DNA of 64,000 bases from Sialis fuliginosa. Taxonomy: Eukaryota; Arthropoda; Insecta; Megaloptera; Sialidae. Below are positions 35,461-47,780 of this stretch, in pieces (the stretch's first letter is position 1; the number at the start of each line of letters is the position of its first letter). The notes below the pieces were generated by a model. It had not been told where the DNA came from and ran no database searches. It saw only the letters and a list, made by a program, of their open reading frames with translations. Where the stretch lies: NCBI GenBank assembly GCA_961205875.1, contig OY540814.1:12816993-12880992 (forward strand), in the 5' to 3' direction. A program made the translations under genes and the position numbers.

Positions 35461-35974
35461 TAAGGTACTGGCACCAGTCTTGAACGCGTTAAGAGCAAAG
35501 TGTATTGATGGGTTAGTTTTTTGCAATTATCTGAAGTCATGTTACTAATAAAACAACTAACTCTTTATAAAAACAATTTAATTACCAAAATCCACAATAT
35601 AGTTTGTTTTTTAAATTATAGCCTTTTATTTTGTATATGTTTTTTTCCAGTAATGAACAACGTAAAACTAGTAATTAAAACTCAGTGATGAACACTTGCT
35701 AATGATTACAAAATGTTAAGTACTACTACATAAACATTATAAAATAGAGTCGTAAAATTTAAAACAATATAAAGCATTTACATTTATCTGCGATGATCGG
35801 CCCATCAGCACATTCCTCTTCCATTTTGTATCCCTGTTAATTCACTAAACACGAAAACAACACATAAAACACCACTGAGCTGTTGGAAAAGGAATTATCC
35901 AGCCGACAACAATCTGCAATCATCATCATTTACATTTATTATTGGTATTGTTCAAGACTGGTGCCAGTACCTTA
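35461..35974. mobile_element. 514-bp element with TAA duplication
   Basis: Perfect inverted ends of 25 bp starting TAAGGTACTGGCACCAGTCT, flanked by TAA on both sides (35458-35460 and 35975-35977), as in PIF/Harbinger insertions. Related ends occur at about 7121-7142 (AACTGGTACCAGTACCTTAC) and 45714-45737 (GAGGTACTGGCACCAGTCTT). An interior block GAGCTGTTGGAAAAGGAATT is shared with 41296-41335. No transposase. Confidence 0.8.
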
Positions 35975-36792
35975 TAATAAAGTTAAATAATACAACAAAA
36001 TACAACATATCCAGTTATTTTCCAAGAAAGTAAAATTTTATTAAATAAAATAATAACAAATACAATTATACTACCACTCGCAGATAAAATTGAAAGCAAG
36101 ACAATTTAAAATGTTCATTCAGAACACATTTCGTTACTCCCATGCACGAAGTAATATAACTAACTATATGTATATGTACGATAAATATCTATAGTATACA
36201 ATATACGAACAGGAAGCAAAATCAGTTATGAAAAGGATGTTTTGTCAAATATTTATTTTTTCGATAACGAGATTTTGATAGATGATACCTTCTAAATACA
36301 TACGTACGTACACCCAAACAAAAATTATTATATTTATACTAACAATTCATAAATAACACAGACAATTCCAATTTTAGAATTTATATATAGTGCTTCAAAA
36401 ATATTTATTTATACCTGGTTTTATAAAAAAAATTCCCCCAAGGAAAATCTTTCTGTCTACGGAACCAGGACCGGCCTTAGTGAGTCTTGCACTCTCAAGG
36501 CCCGCAAGAGGAAATTCGGCATTCCTAAAGAGGACCTAAGCAAAATTTTCTAGTCGGGTATTTAGTCTTATATAATAGGTAGAGAAAAGTCACATTGTTC
36601 TTGAAAAAAATATACTAGCTGTACAAAATATATATATATAATATTTCTGATAAAACCGTAAGAATCTGTCTTACCAACACAACATTTTCTAAAAACCAAA
36701 TTCAAAAATTTTTGAAACGTAAAAATTCATCAAAATTTTGCAAGGTGATTTTTCGACCTGAAGAAGACGAGCGTTTGTTTCTACGACATATA

Positions 36793-38404
36793 CAGCCTTG
36801 GACAAATGTATGGAGCACCCTTGCAGTTAATAATAACATCTCAATTTATGTACATTCTAACTTACATATATTTGACATAATGTTTTTAAAACATCATTGA
36901 CACATTCTTAAAGACGTCTGCCGAACCAGATAACCCTAAATATAAACATAGTTATGATAAATCTTGAAATACAAATAAACACAGACTCAGACCTATTACG
37001 TTTTGTTTATATAAAAATAATCAGCTAGGGCTTGGATCATTATTTCACATACGTTTGAAGTGAATAGTGTCTTTTTTGTGTTTTATTGAGTACAAGTGAA
37101 TATTTTTAATCGTATTATGGCTAAAAAAACGTGAACTCACTGTGGCAGGAAGGAGTCAAATTGTATTACTCCATTCACAAGGACAGTTGCAGGTGAAAAT
37201 TTCAAAAAAAATAAGTGTTCAAAAAAAGTCGTGCAAATTACCATCAAAAGGTTCCAAGAGACTGGTAATTATGAAAACAGACCAAAAAGTGGAAGAAAAC
37301 GTGCAACCACTTCCAGAGATGATCGTTTTCTAAAGAGAACTGCTCTTCGTAAACGCTCAAAATCGTCAAAAGAGCTGGCTGGTGAACTATGGGAGCATAA
37401 AGAAGTTAAAGTTTCTTCTAGAACAATTAGAAGACATCTAGTGGAGTCTAATTTCCATGGAAAAAGAGCTCGCCGAAAACCACTGTTGACTGAGCGACAT
37501 AGAAAACTCCGCCTTGAGTGGGTAAAAAGACATGTAAAATGGACACCTGATGAATGGGCGAAAATCATTTGGTCTGATGAGTCCAATATAGAAGTAAGTA
37601 TTGTAATGGTTTAATGTACTAACGAAATTAACAAAAAAAATATTTTAAAGTAATTATTGCACTAACAACATAAAATTTTATTTCCTATAAATTTACGAAA
37701 TTAAGGGTCGTTTTTTTCTTTTGTGGATCAACTTTTTGGACAACCTGGAGCCATCTTTGTAAGACTTAGGCCAGGTGAAGTGTTTTATCCTGACTGCATC
37801 ATCCCTATGGTCAAATTTGGTGGTGGTAGCATCATGATCTGGGGGTGCATATCCGCCAGTGGCGTAGGTGAAATCTTTTTGTGCGAGGGACGCATGAATT
37901 CTACTAATTATATTACCATGCTGAATGAAGTTTTGGAGCCATCAATATTAAAATTATTTGATGAAGATGATCCAGAATATTTGTTCAACAGGATAATGCC
38001 CCCCATCACCAAGCCAAAGCAACAAACGAATGATTGTCTAAAAATAATGTGCCACTTTTTGCATAGCCCCCTCCAGTCACCAGATTTATCGCTAATTAAA
38101 AATTTATGGACGATTTTGAAGAACAAGGTGTCTATTCACAAATTTAAAACTAAAGAAGAGTTGAAGAAAATTATTGTGGACGAATGGCATAACATACAAT
38201 CCGATGTATGTAAAAAAACTTGTGGACAATATGCCCAAAAGACTACTTACGGTAATTAAAGCACGAGGGGGTACCACAAAATATTAATTTTTTTTATTAA
38301 AATTGTCATTGAAAGCTGTATTTGTTATTTTATTTACCATTTTTCCTATAATAATCCTAAAATTCAATAAAACATAGGGTGCTCCATACATTTGTCCAAG
38401 GCTG
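36793..38404 (+). mobile_element. Tc1-like transposon, 1612 bp
   Basis: Perfect 29-bp terminal inverted repeats (starting CAGCCTTGGACAAATGTATG, 36793-36821 and 38376-38404) between TA dinucleotides at 36791-36792 and 38405-38406. It carries a single damaged transposase gene on the plus strand. Perfect ends with a dead gene suggest it could have been mobilised by another copy's transposase. Confidence 0.95.
37117..38259 (+). pseudogene. Tc1-like transposase, inactivated
   Basis: Starts ATGGCTAAAAAAACG and is broken by an early frameshift. The first helix-turn-helix part reads GRSQIVLLHSQGQ in one frame. The second, with the TIKRFQETGNYENRPKSGRK linker, is in the next frame. The first catalytic Asp is in IIWSDESNIE. 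There the frame is cut by about 130 bp that begins GTAAGT but has no good acceptor where homology resumes, so it is more likely an insertion than an intron. Homology resumes at LFGQPGAIFVRLRPGE and continues KFGGGSIMIWGCISASGVG. The second Asp motif (QQDNAPHH) survives only in a shifted frame near 38000. The third catalytic Glu, normally in SPDLNPIENLW, is Lys (SPDLSLIKNLW). The Tc1 family usually has about 340 residues in one frame. Confidence 0.9.
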
Positions 38405-38406
38405 TA

Positions 38407-41400
38407 TATAGTGTTAATAATTATAGGTAATTAAAACAAATAAATCCTTTTAATTAACAAGTATCAATCAAAATAAATAAACTTTAAACCAGAAACAGAC
38501 AATATCACTATAAATTTCGATACAAAAAATAGAACAAACATATAAATCAACGGTATATAAAATACAATATCATTAACAAATACAACTCACTGACCTTGAA
38601 TTCAGGAAATGTATTTGTGTCTATATGTGAGTATTTTTTACATCATCACTATATTAAATATCTGCATCAGGTGGTCGCAAAAAAAACAAAATGGAAAAAA
38701 AATTAAAAAAAAATCTATCTTGGGCCATCGACCTAACTCCATTCAATAGCGTTCGTGTTTAAACCATGTGTTTAATTAAATAATTTCATCAATCAGGTAG
38801 ATTTATTTCTACTCGGCTGACATCAACTTGCCCCAGTTACATAACATAACGACCACACATACAAATATCATATGCATGTATTTATTCCTATATATAAGTT
38901 CATAAATGCGTGAGTTTAGAAATGCTAGGAATTTTCCGCAATCTTGAAATTCTTTAAGTATAGAAAATGTGATTTTACTTATAGGTACATAAATATATTA
39001 AATATCTCATTAAGTTATAAGTCAAGTACCAAATTGTGCGATATTTTTAAATGATTGAACCGTTCAAAAACCAAAATGACAAATAAATTTATAGATATCC
39101 AAATTTGATAATTGTTTTAATTGAAAAGTTTAATGTATTGTTAGTAAACATTTTTTAACAAAAAAATAGTATTATTTTGCTAGCTATAAGGCATCGCGTG
39201 AGACGAGAAGTAGATGTCTCGTCTCATTTCGGATGTGTAATTGACAATCTCGTACCATATTAAGTTATATTCATTTAAAATTAAACATATCATGATTTTA
39301 TACAAACTTTTTGTCGTTGATATCGTTTCAGTTATGTTAAAATTTAAACCGGTTAAAATTTCGGTATATATTATGTGATGCCCTATAGCTAGAGAAATTC
39401 TATCATTTGTTACATAACCATATATCATATACTCCTAAAAAGCAAATATAATATAAGTTTCCACTAACATCTAATTGAAACACTACTTATTTTTTTTTTT
39501 ACAAAAGAAGAGAAACTAAAAATTAATCATGCTGCTAAAAATTGAAGGAACTACAAAAAAAACATTAGTTTTCGAGTCAATGCACCAAAACAGTTTCTGT
39601 TTTTTCCATTTTCCATACATTTCCTACATTCCATCATATATCTAAATAAACAACAAAATGATAAACAAAACGTCAAAAACACCTCATCTCAGTTTATGTT
39701 AAGTATTTTTAAATATCTAAAGATATTGGGTGGTTACAAAAAAAGCACTAGGAAATCTCCAGATATCCCGTTTACATATTGATGCTACTCGTCACTTGTT
39801 TACGTAAACAGAACACTGTGTATTAATGACCTGAAAACAAGTGGTCGTCTGTTTCTGTCGGGCGTGCGCAAGCTAATAAAAATCAGAAGGAAACAGATAG
39901 ACAGCCAAGGCCATCAATGAATTTATAAACGAATTAATACTCGTATTAATAAAAGGTACATAAATAGCTTGCTTCATCATACAAAACAAGCTACCATATA
40001 TATTAGAATATAACAAACAAGTGTTATGCTGCTGGGATGATTTTAAGTTTTTTCTTAAACAGAAGACTTCCGTGATGGTTTCAAAAGATATATAATTATT
40101 TTTTGGGTAGCTTGAGATTTTTCAAAATTATTATATATGTACTAAAATATCCCCAAAATGTTTGTTAGTATCCTAACTAATAATTTTCATAAAAACACAG
40201 AGGTTTTCAGACAATAAATTCCAAAGAAAAACATTACTTGATTCATATTACTCTCTACAATATAATAATAAAAATGCATATATTATTTATCCTGCTCGGA
40301 TCACCCCAGGGCAATTTTCCTTCCCACTGGTAATCCAAGGCTGGTGATAACCTTGTATCGTTTACTGGCTGTATATACATTTATCATATTTATAAAATCT
40401 AAAAAGGAGAGAAAATTAAACATGGTCGGTTTCGAATGTACCTTCTAAAATTTTATTTATATTTTTATAGTTTCTTATTGATTTATGAGTTTTTTGAATT
40501 ATTTAGTAATATAGTACAACCGGTATTATAAAGAATTTGCTCTCAAGCAAAAGTTAAAATAACGTTATCTGTGGGGTATTAAATATAAATGACAACTCAC
40601 TGACAGTTTTAATCAATAGTATGGTTTATAAGAATGACTTTGAGATATGCACGTTAAGTAGAAATAAACAGTCTGTGCTGATAGGTGTACATCACAATAT
40701 GTATACATACATTCACATTATTATACATTTATTATCAATGGTCTAAAATCCCGAGCAAATTCAAACGATTTGACACTTTTGTTTCTAAAGAGCAATTTTT
40801 TTTTATAATACCTGACATAAGAAATCTACTCAAGTATGATAATTTAAAATATACGTATAGTGTATACGTTTATACATATGAATTTATGTCGATTGTCCTT
40901 GATAATGTATTTGGACTCTCACATTATATTAAGTATAGACAGAAGTCAGACGTCTAATGGTTCCAAGGTCTACTTTAAAAATTTAATTTAATACCGAATT
41001 TTAAGTAAAAAAATATCAAAAATAAATTTGAATAGGTTAATAATAACATGGACATTCAAAGTGATTTATTTGTTAAATTGTACGTCTAAAAGGCTCTCAC
41101 GGCTAAACAATTTTTTTTAAAGTTAAATGATAATTTTGTAGGAAATTTAATTCTCTATAAAAATAGTTCAAAGAGCTATAGGTGTAAATGCAATGAGTTA
41201 TAACTTATAAGTGTTTTAAATATTTTTTTTACAAAATCAACTTTTTAACGTCATTTTCTATAAATATTAATTAAATAGTAATATATTACCTACTAGTGAG
41301 CTGTCAGAAAAGGAATGACCAAGCCGATAACTAGCATTATTAGAACATAATTTTATTCTCTACAAAACGGCGTCCTTATATTTTTTTTATGAGTTATCAT

Positions 41401-43060
41401 GAATCAATTATACCATCTTTAGTATTAAATAATAATTTTATTATGTTATTTAAATGAGAAAGAAGACCCTCCTTGTGGCACCTCTTAAAATTGAACTACA
41501 GGTTAATCCTTGTGGGGAAGGATTTATTTTGGGACATAAACTACCTTATTTCGTAACGAGAGCGAGGAAAAAATATCGATTTTTTTGACACACCCTAATA
41601 TATATATATACATATGTATATTACATAGATAGATACACCTGGTAATCAAAACTGCTTTATATTTGCTGATGGTTTTGTTACCACAGTCCAAAGTCTAAAG
41701 AAATAGATATAGTGAAAGTAAATATATTAAGAAATATGTATATTTAAGAATATTTTCAACATTTCTAATTTTAATGATACCACCTTTTCATGCAAGATAT
41801 AATTTATTATTTCAAATAACTTTTATTTATTTTTTAATAAATTTTAAGTTTCATCTTTAATAAAATGATATCATCTTTTTACGGGTAATAAAATTTACGA
41901 TTTTGTTTTGTTTCATTTTCGAAGTAGTTGATAAAATTAATTTTGAAACGTTTCCAAATGGATTCTGCTTTCAAGTACAGGAAGTAAACTTTTTCAGTTT
42001 TGAAACTTTCGTTTATAATGATATTAAATCCAAACAACGTAAAAACTTTTTTGCTGAAACAATGGCTTGGTAAGCAGAAACATGATTTATAAAAGCAGAA
42101 AAATTCGTTAAACGATTGTGGTCACGACTTACTAAAAAAATTTAATGAATTATTTTTACGTTGAATAATGTACAACAATGAGAATAATTTTATGGTTTAA
42201 CTTTAAGCGACCTTACAATTAGTTTACTCTCGCAAATTTGGTAATGAACTAGATTCGATATTTTTGAAATAGGAAGGTCAATTTCTATTTGTTATCTATT
42301 ATACTTGTATTTTACATAGATGTAAGATATATTACTTATTGAAAAAACAAAATCAAACAATTAAACTCTGATTTTGAATATATTATAATTTATAAATTAT
42401 ACAAATGACGCTGTAAAGACTTTAGTATTTAAAAAGTTTATATAAAATTAGATTTTAATTAATCAAAACTGTATTTTTGAATGTACATTTACATGTATAT
42501 ATTTGTATTAAAATTAAGCCAAAGCAAACACTTTTACACATAGATAAACATTATAAATGCTACCCTTCTTCGAATGCATAAAAGATACAAGTTTATCAAC
42601 AACTCTATAACATAAAGGGTAAAGTTACGATAAACTTTGACATCGTTTGCATTTTCTCGAGAACTATAATATAATATACATGAGTTTATACATGCATTCA
42701 TGTTTCTAAGAATAGTTCTATGATATGAATTCCATAACGAGACAAAAAAAGAAAATAACGAGGGCATGATAAATTTTATTATTATTTAATACAAGTATTG
42801 CATTTTTAATTAGGTTATCAAAATGAATACGTGCTTAGAAAATATAAATTTAAATTAATGTAATAAGAGGTAAATAACAAATATTAACAAGTTTGCAAAT
42901 TAAATTGTAATCGTTTACCGCAAAGATAATATTATTCAGAAGTCAATAAACCTAATTATGCATTAAATAAAAATTAAAGTCAAACAGAAATAAAAACAAA
43001 TGTATTGGTGAGTTAGTTAACAATTTGAGGATAATATCATCAAAATAGATAGAAATAAAA
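38407..43060. other. Noncoding stretch with element fragments
   Basis: No coding exon seen. Items: an inverted-repeat element at 39180-39392 (own entry), a fragment at 41296-41335 shared with the 514-bp element, and ATCGATTTTTTTGACACACC near 41575, typical of an element end. The rest is AT-rich. Confidence 0.5.
39180..39392. repeat. Short inverted-repeat element
   Basis: Ends CTAGCTATAAGGCATC and GATGCCCTATAGCTAG (one mismatch). An internal hairpin TGAGACGAGA...TCTCGTCTCA lies at 39199-39226. GAGACGA words also recur at 46445-46800. No target duplication is clear. Confidence 0.5.
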
Positions 43061-43750
43061 CGGCCAAGTGCGTGTTGGGCACGCACATGATAGGTTTCCG
43101 TAGTCATTACGATTTATAAACAAGAGTTATTTCAACGGACGCTCTGATAACGACATTTAAATGCAAATATATCGTGACTGAAGGGTTAAAATCAAAAGAT
43201 CATTTAATAATTTTTTTTTGTATTTTGGGAGACCTATTTAATGACATCCCACTCAATGGGTTAAATGAAAAAAAAAATGTGAGTTCATTTTTCAGTCTTT
43301 GGGAGGGGGGTCCAAAATAATTTTGACAGTGTTCTTTATAATTTTCAGTGGAAGTACTAATTAAAGGCTACATTCATGAATTTTTTCAGATTTTTTAAAT
43401 TGATAGTTTAGAAATTAGGGTGGGGGGAACGCTTTTATCACGACTTGGAACGCAAATATATCGTGACTGAAGGGATAAAATCAAAACGTCATATTGCATT
43501 TTAGGAGACCTATCTAAAGACACCCCACTTAATGGATTAAGTGAAACATTTTTTTTTGAAACACTTTTCAGTCTATGAAAGGGGGTCAAAAAAATTTTTT
43601 TTTTCAAAAATATTATCATTTCTGTTTTTGGGTTATCAGTCTTCGTCTGTATACCAAATTTCATCTTAATCGGCTAAAAATTTTTGAGGACGGACGGACG
43701 GACATGGCGAAACTATAAGGTTTCCTAGTTTTCTATGGGAAACCTAAAAA
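43061..43750 (+). repeat. CGGCCAAGTGCG...GGACATGGCGAAAC repeat
   Basis: Starts CGGCCAAGTGCGTGTTGGGC and AGGTTTCCGTAG. It ends GACGGACGGACGGACATGGC, CGAAACTATAAGG, then GGGAAACCTAAAAAA. Versions of this element are very abundant in moths and butterflies. The middle is a partial tandem duplication: CAAATATATCGTGACTGAAG occurs at about 43164 and 43451. No ORF of note. Confidence 0.7.
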
Positions 43751-45119
43751 AGTAGGTAATATATAATTAAATTATGAAAATATGTATGTAAAAAAATGTA
43801 ATATGTACATATAAATAAAAACAAACATAAACGATATGCAACAAGTGCAACACTATAAAAAAAAACAATGTTGAATTTTCACCACATGGCTGCTACAATA
43901 GCTCATATGTCATGCATGCATAATAGAGATGACCTTGTTAAATAGGAAATGCAACTAAATTTAAAAAGCGAACGCTAAGTATGTGTCACTTAAAACCTGA
44001 TTCTGTTCTGGTTACAGTAGTCAATCATACCACTACAAGCATGTACAACGTACAAGATATGGCAATTAAAATGATAATGGAAAATAAACTAACAATATAA
44101 AACCTTAGCAAGTGTTCCAATATGAGAAAAAAATCTGTTACTTTTTTTTAATTCAGATAAATTAATAATTATTTTAATTTAAAAAGCACACTTTATAAAA
44201 TATGTATTTAATAAATAATTTCAATTTTAGTGAACATGTTTTTCTAGAATTCTACCCCGTGTCATTCTTTGATGAGTATTGAAATTTTGACTGACACTCT
44301 TCTTAATACAAATAATCGGAATACGATCAAAAAAAAAAGAACATTCGTAGATTTATTATTTAGCTATATTTATGTTCTTGCAACGATCACTTGTGAGAAT
44401 TGTGTTCACAGGGATTTCCAATAAAAATGCAACGACTTGTGTTAATTAACCACTTTTTGCCAAAAATACTCCATTTATAAAATTTTACCTGAAACATTAT
44501 AGATTCGCATACAATTTACAAGTTAAGTTATTTCAAACTGTCCTTTAAAAAAATAGTTTAGATCGGTGATTTTCAAACGTGGTAGGTATATGTATATAAC
44601 GATATGTATTATAACGATTGAAAATGGTACTAGGGTGCCAGGAATTTTCAGCAATATTGGAAAAATTATTATAAAATCAAAAAAATAATACTCCCAGAAT
44701 AAATTTTAATCTAATAAAACATTTAAAACTATTATCTCTCAAATAATCTTTGTTATAGCGAGCAATTAAAAAAAAAGTATTAAATTAATATAATATTCTT
44801 CAAAATACATATACATAAATAACATACATCAATCGTGCAAAGTTTAAAATCAAATCAGACATAAACAAATTTATAACGCATACGTCACATTTAGATTTGA
44901 CTTATCATTATTTATAATTAGCCTTAATTATTACAAGATTTCATATATATGCACATGCACAATAATCATAAAATTGTTGCTAACATAAATTAATCAGTAA
45001 ATACTTTTTCTAATCGATTTATAATTTACCTATTTTATAATAATTATTATGTATCAAAGTATCAATAAAAAAACAAATCAGTAGCGGCTCGCTAAAAAAT
45101 AGGTATAGGTAAAACTAAA
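43751..45119. other. AT-rich stretch, nothing recognised
   Basis: Only a weak element-like end near 44563 (CGGTGATTTTCAAACG). No gene. Confidence 0.5.
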
Positions 45120-45440
45120 ATTATTACAGTTCGTCAACTGTCTGTTTCTCTGTTTGTTACCTTTTCACGGATAAACCGCTGAACCGATCTTGACGAAATT
45201 TGGTAGGGAGATAGTTTGCAGTCTGAAGGACATATGCTACTTTATATCTTGAAAAATGTATTAATTAAATAATTATTTTTGATAAAAAAATGGGTGACAT
45301 TTGATGTATGCGAGACCTGATTTATCGACTATCATAACAGAAATCTATATCACCTAGCCTTTTTCTTCATGGGTTTTATGTGACAGCTCCTACCTAACCT
45401 AAATTTCACACGAACGAAGTTGTGGGTAACCCTTTGTTAC
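45120..45440 (-). repeat. RTE-like retrotransposon tail, reverse copy
   Basis: On the minus strand it reads GGTTACCCACAACTTCGTTC, later AAGTAGCATATGTCCTTCAG, and CAAGATCGGTTCAGCGGTTT with AGAAACAGACAG, the same order as 17668-17998. Diverged and noncoding. Confidence 0.65.
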
Positions 45441-46919
45441 AGAAATATTCGTTAGAATATTTTTAAAGTAGTTATACGTATACACTGTCAGATAGTGATA
45501 CAAATCTAGTCAAATTATTTTTCTTCTTAAATTATTTCGAGCTGATTACAATTTTAATATGTGCATAAATGCAAATTTTTCTGTAGATATTTATGTATTT
45601 TATTTTAATTAACCTCAGTCACAAATAAGATATATTTATATACCAAGGCTTTATCAGAATTTATAGAAAACTTATATACATGCTTATTTCCGTAATGATC
45701 TATTTATACATGAGGTACTGGCACCAGTCTTGGGTATGACCCCAGTAATGGCTATTTTTTAATTAAATGTACTGAATTAGAAATATTTGTAGAGATTTGA
45801 TTACTACCATTTCTGAATATTAATCTATATACATTTAACTGTCTTACAGCGTGATTTGATGACAATCAACCAATAGGTGTCAAAATGGTTATTAAAAATT
45901 CATTTGTAAATTACAAATTAGTTAACAACTCAGAAATAAATATTAATTGTGTGTGTATCTTTACAAAATTTAAAAATATATATATTAATTTTTTTAAGAT
46001 AAAAAATGTTTATGAGTAAATTGTATCGTATAGTTTTAATATTTGATATCGCTCATGACGTAGATTTATTTTGGAAGCAGAACATATAAGTATTTACTAT
46101 ACATAAATGTAAACATACAGACATTGATTATTATTTATATATTTACCATTTTGTTAAATAATTAATAAAATTAGTGAAACTTATGAAATAGAAAGCTACA
46201 TAATTATATAAAATATATTTAATACATTTGCTTAATAAATAGTATTTAATTATTTAAATAAATAAGAAAAATAAATTGTGATAAATAAATATATTTCTCT
46301 ATCGTTGAGAAAGTTTTCGTGCATAAAGTATGCACTGATAAAAAATGAGTAAAATAAGAGTATAAGTATAAAAAAACGAACATTTCCATAAAAACCTGTT
46401 ACCTATTATAAAATACTTCATATTGCAAAATATCTAGACTTTAACGAGACGATATTACAAGGATGTAAAAAATTGCGATTTTACAAAAAGCTATCAGTTA
46501 TTAATTCGTATTTTAAAATATTAAGACTGTATCGTCTCGGTTTGTATATTTTAATTAATTATCGATTTAAAAAATTAATATCAAAAACTATTCATTTTAT
46601 TATTTCACAGTTACAAATTAATTTACCGTTGATTAATTAAAATAATTTAACTTACATTGCAAAAACCAGCATCAATTCTATCGAAAAAAAACTGTTCTTT
46701 AAAAAATCATAAATATAATATAATATCTTGAAATATAATTAAAATCTTGTCTCGTTAAAATTCAAGCGATATCATTTCAGTCTCGTCTCGTCCGAATAAA
46801 ATCTTCTCGGCATGCAGCCATGCAAATCAGTTAATATACAATATATAATATAGGTAGGTCTAGGTACTAATTAAATTATTCGGCCAGTCAAAATATCTAT
46901 ACTTATCAACCCTGTTTTG
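45441..46919. other. Noncoding stretch
   Basis: Contains a lone GAGGTACTGGCACCAGTCTT end at 45714 (family of 35461-35974). At 46430-46800 are several (GT)CTCG(T)TTAA and AACGAGACGAT words in both orientations suggesting an eroded inverted-repeat element. No exon. Confidence 0.45.
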
Positions 46920-47110
46920 AATATTTATCAGCCGTGTGACCCGTTTAAATTCGATGTGATTCCGCGAATGCCAGTGACACGTGCGTGGAGCAAATCCAAC
47001 GCTCTCTCTCACACACACATACACTCTCTCTAACACACACTCCTACCTCCTCACCGCGACCATGCCCACTTTTCGCGCGAAATCTGTATGTATAACAGCA
47101 ATTTGTGAGA
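46920..47110. promoter_or_regulatory. CpG-richer patch with E-box and two hypoxia-response cores
   Basis: About 190 bp with roughly a dozen CpGs, against few elsewhere outside elements. It has CACGTG at 46978-46983, overlapping ACGTG (46979-46983) and GCGTG (46983-46987), both matching the RCGTG core bound by HIF/ARNT. It also has CT/CA runs and a TTCGCGCGAAA palindrome near 47073. It lies about 20 kb upstream of the first coding exon on the gene's 5' side, so a distal promoter or enhancer is possible. Direct evidence of transcription is absent. Confidence 0.3.
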
Positions 47111-47622
47111 ATGCAGAATTATCTTGTTCATTTAACCAATTACGAATGCACTGTTTATAAATAAAAAAAAATAACCCCATACTCACAAATGATATTTTTA
47201 TAATGTGAATATACTTAATAATACATAAGTAAATTTATATAACAACGATTTTTAAATTCTGATCAATTCGTATCACGTTTCGTTGTAGTTATTTATTTTT
47301 TTGAAAAGGAGCCAAGAGTCGATCAAAGTGCACCGCGGAAGCCTTACATTATAATCCTGGAGATTTATGGTAAACTAAATAAATGTTATACAAGAATGTC
47401 TTCAATTTATCAATTTCAAAAAGTGAAATTATTCGCTCTGGTTTTTGAACAGTTAGATAACCATTTTCGATTCACAAAACCAGATTTTCAAGTTAATTTT
47501 TTATAAAAAATATTAAAAAAAAGAATAGATGACAGTTAGATATTGCATAGATACATACTGAATAATTTTATATTTTTTGTGTTATACCTACTCAATATAA
47601 TAAATAAAAAGACTAATATTAA

Positions 47623-47780
47623 GGGTCGATCCACACTATCGTGCCGGTCTCGCTCCAATCAAATATAAATATACAATAAACAATGAAATCATTCACACTA
47701 TAGGTATCGCTCAGGTCTCGGTCCAATCACGCTCTGATACAGTATTACTATACTGACTGAGTATTTGTCTGGATCGACCC
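47623..47780. mobile_element. GGGTCGATCC element, family B, copy 3
   Basis: A 158-bp copy with ends GGGTCGATCCACACTAT and GGATCGACCC, TAA duplicated on both sides. The closest relative is copy 1 at 17252-17444, in the same orientation. Confidence 0.75.

Noticed and set aside
35764-35824. Candidate alternative first exon starting MEEECADGPIIAD on the minus strand
   Set aside because: It lies inside the 514-bp inverted-repeat element, and the only nearby GT would enter the bHLH exon in the wrong phase and create a stop.
37594-37722. Possible intron in the Tc1-like transposase
   Set aside because: It begins GTAAGT, but there is no AG where homology resumes, and Tc1 transposase genes are normally intronless or have different introns; an insertion is simpler.
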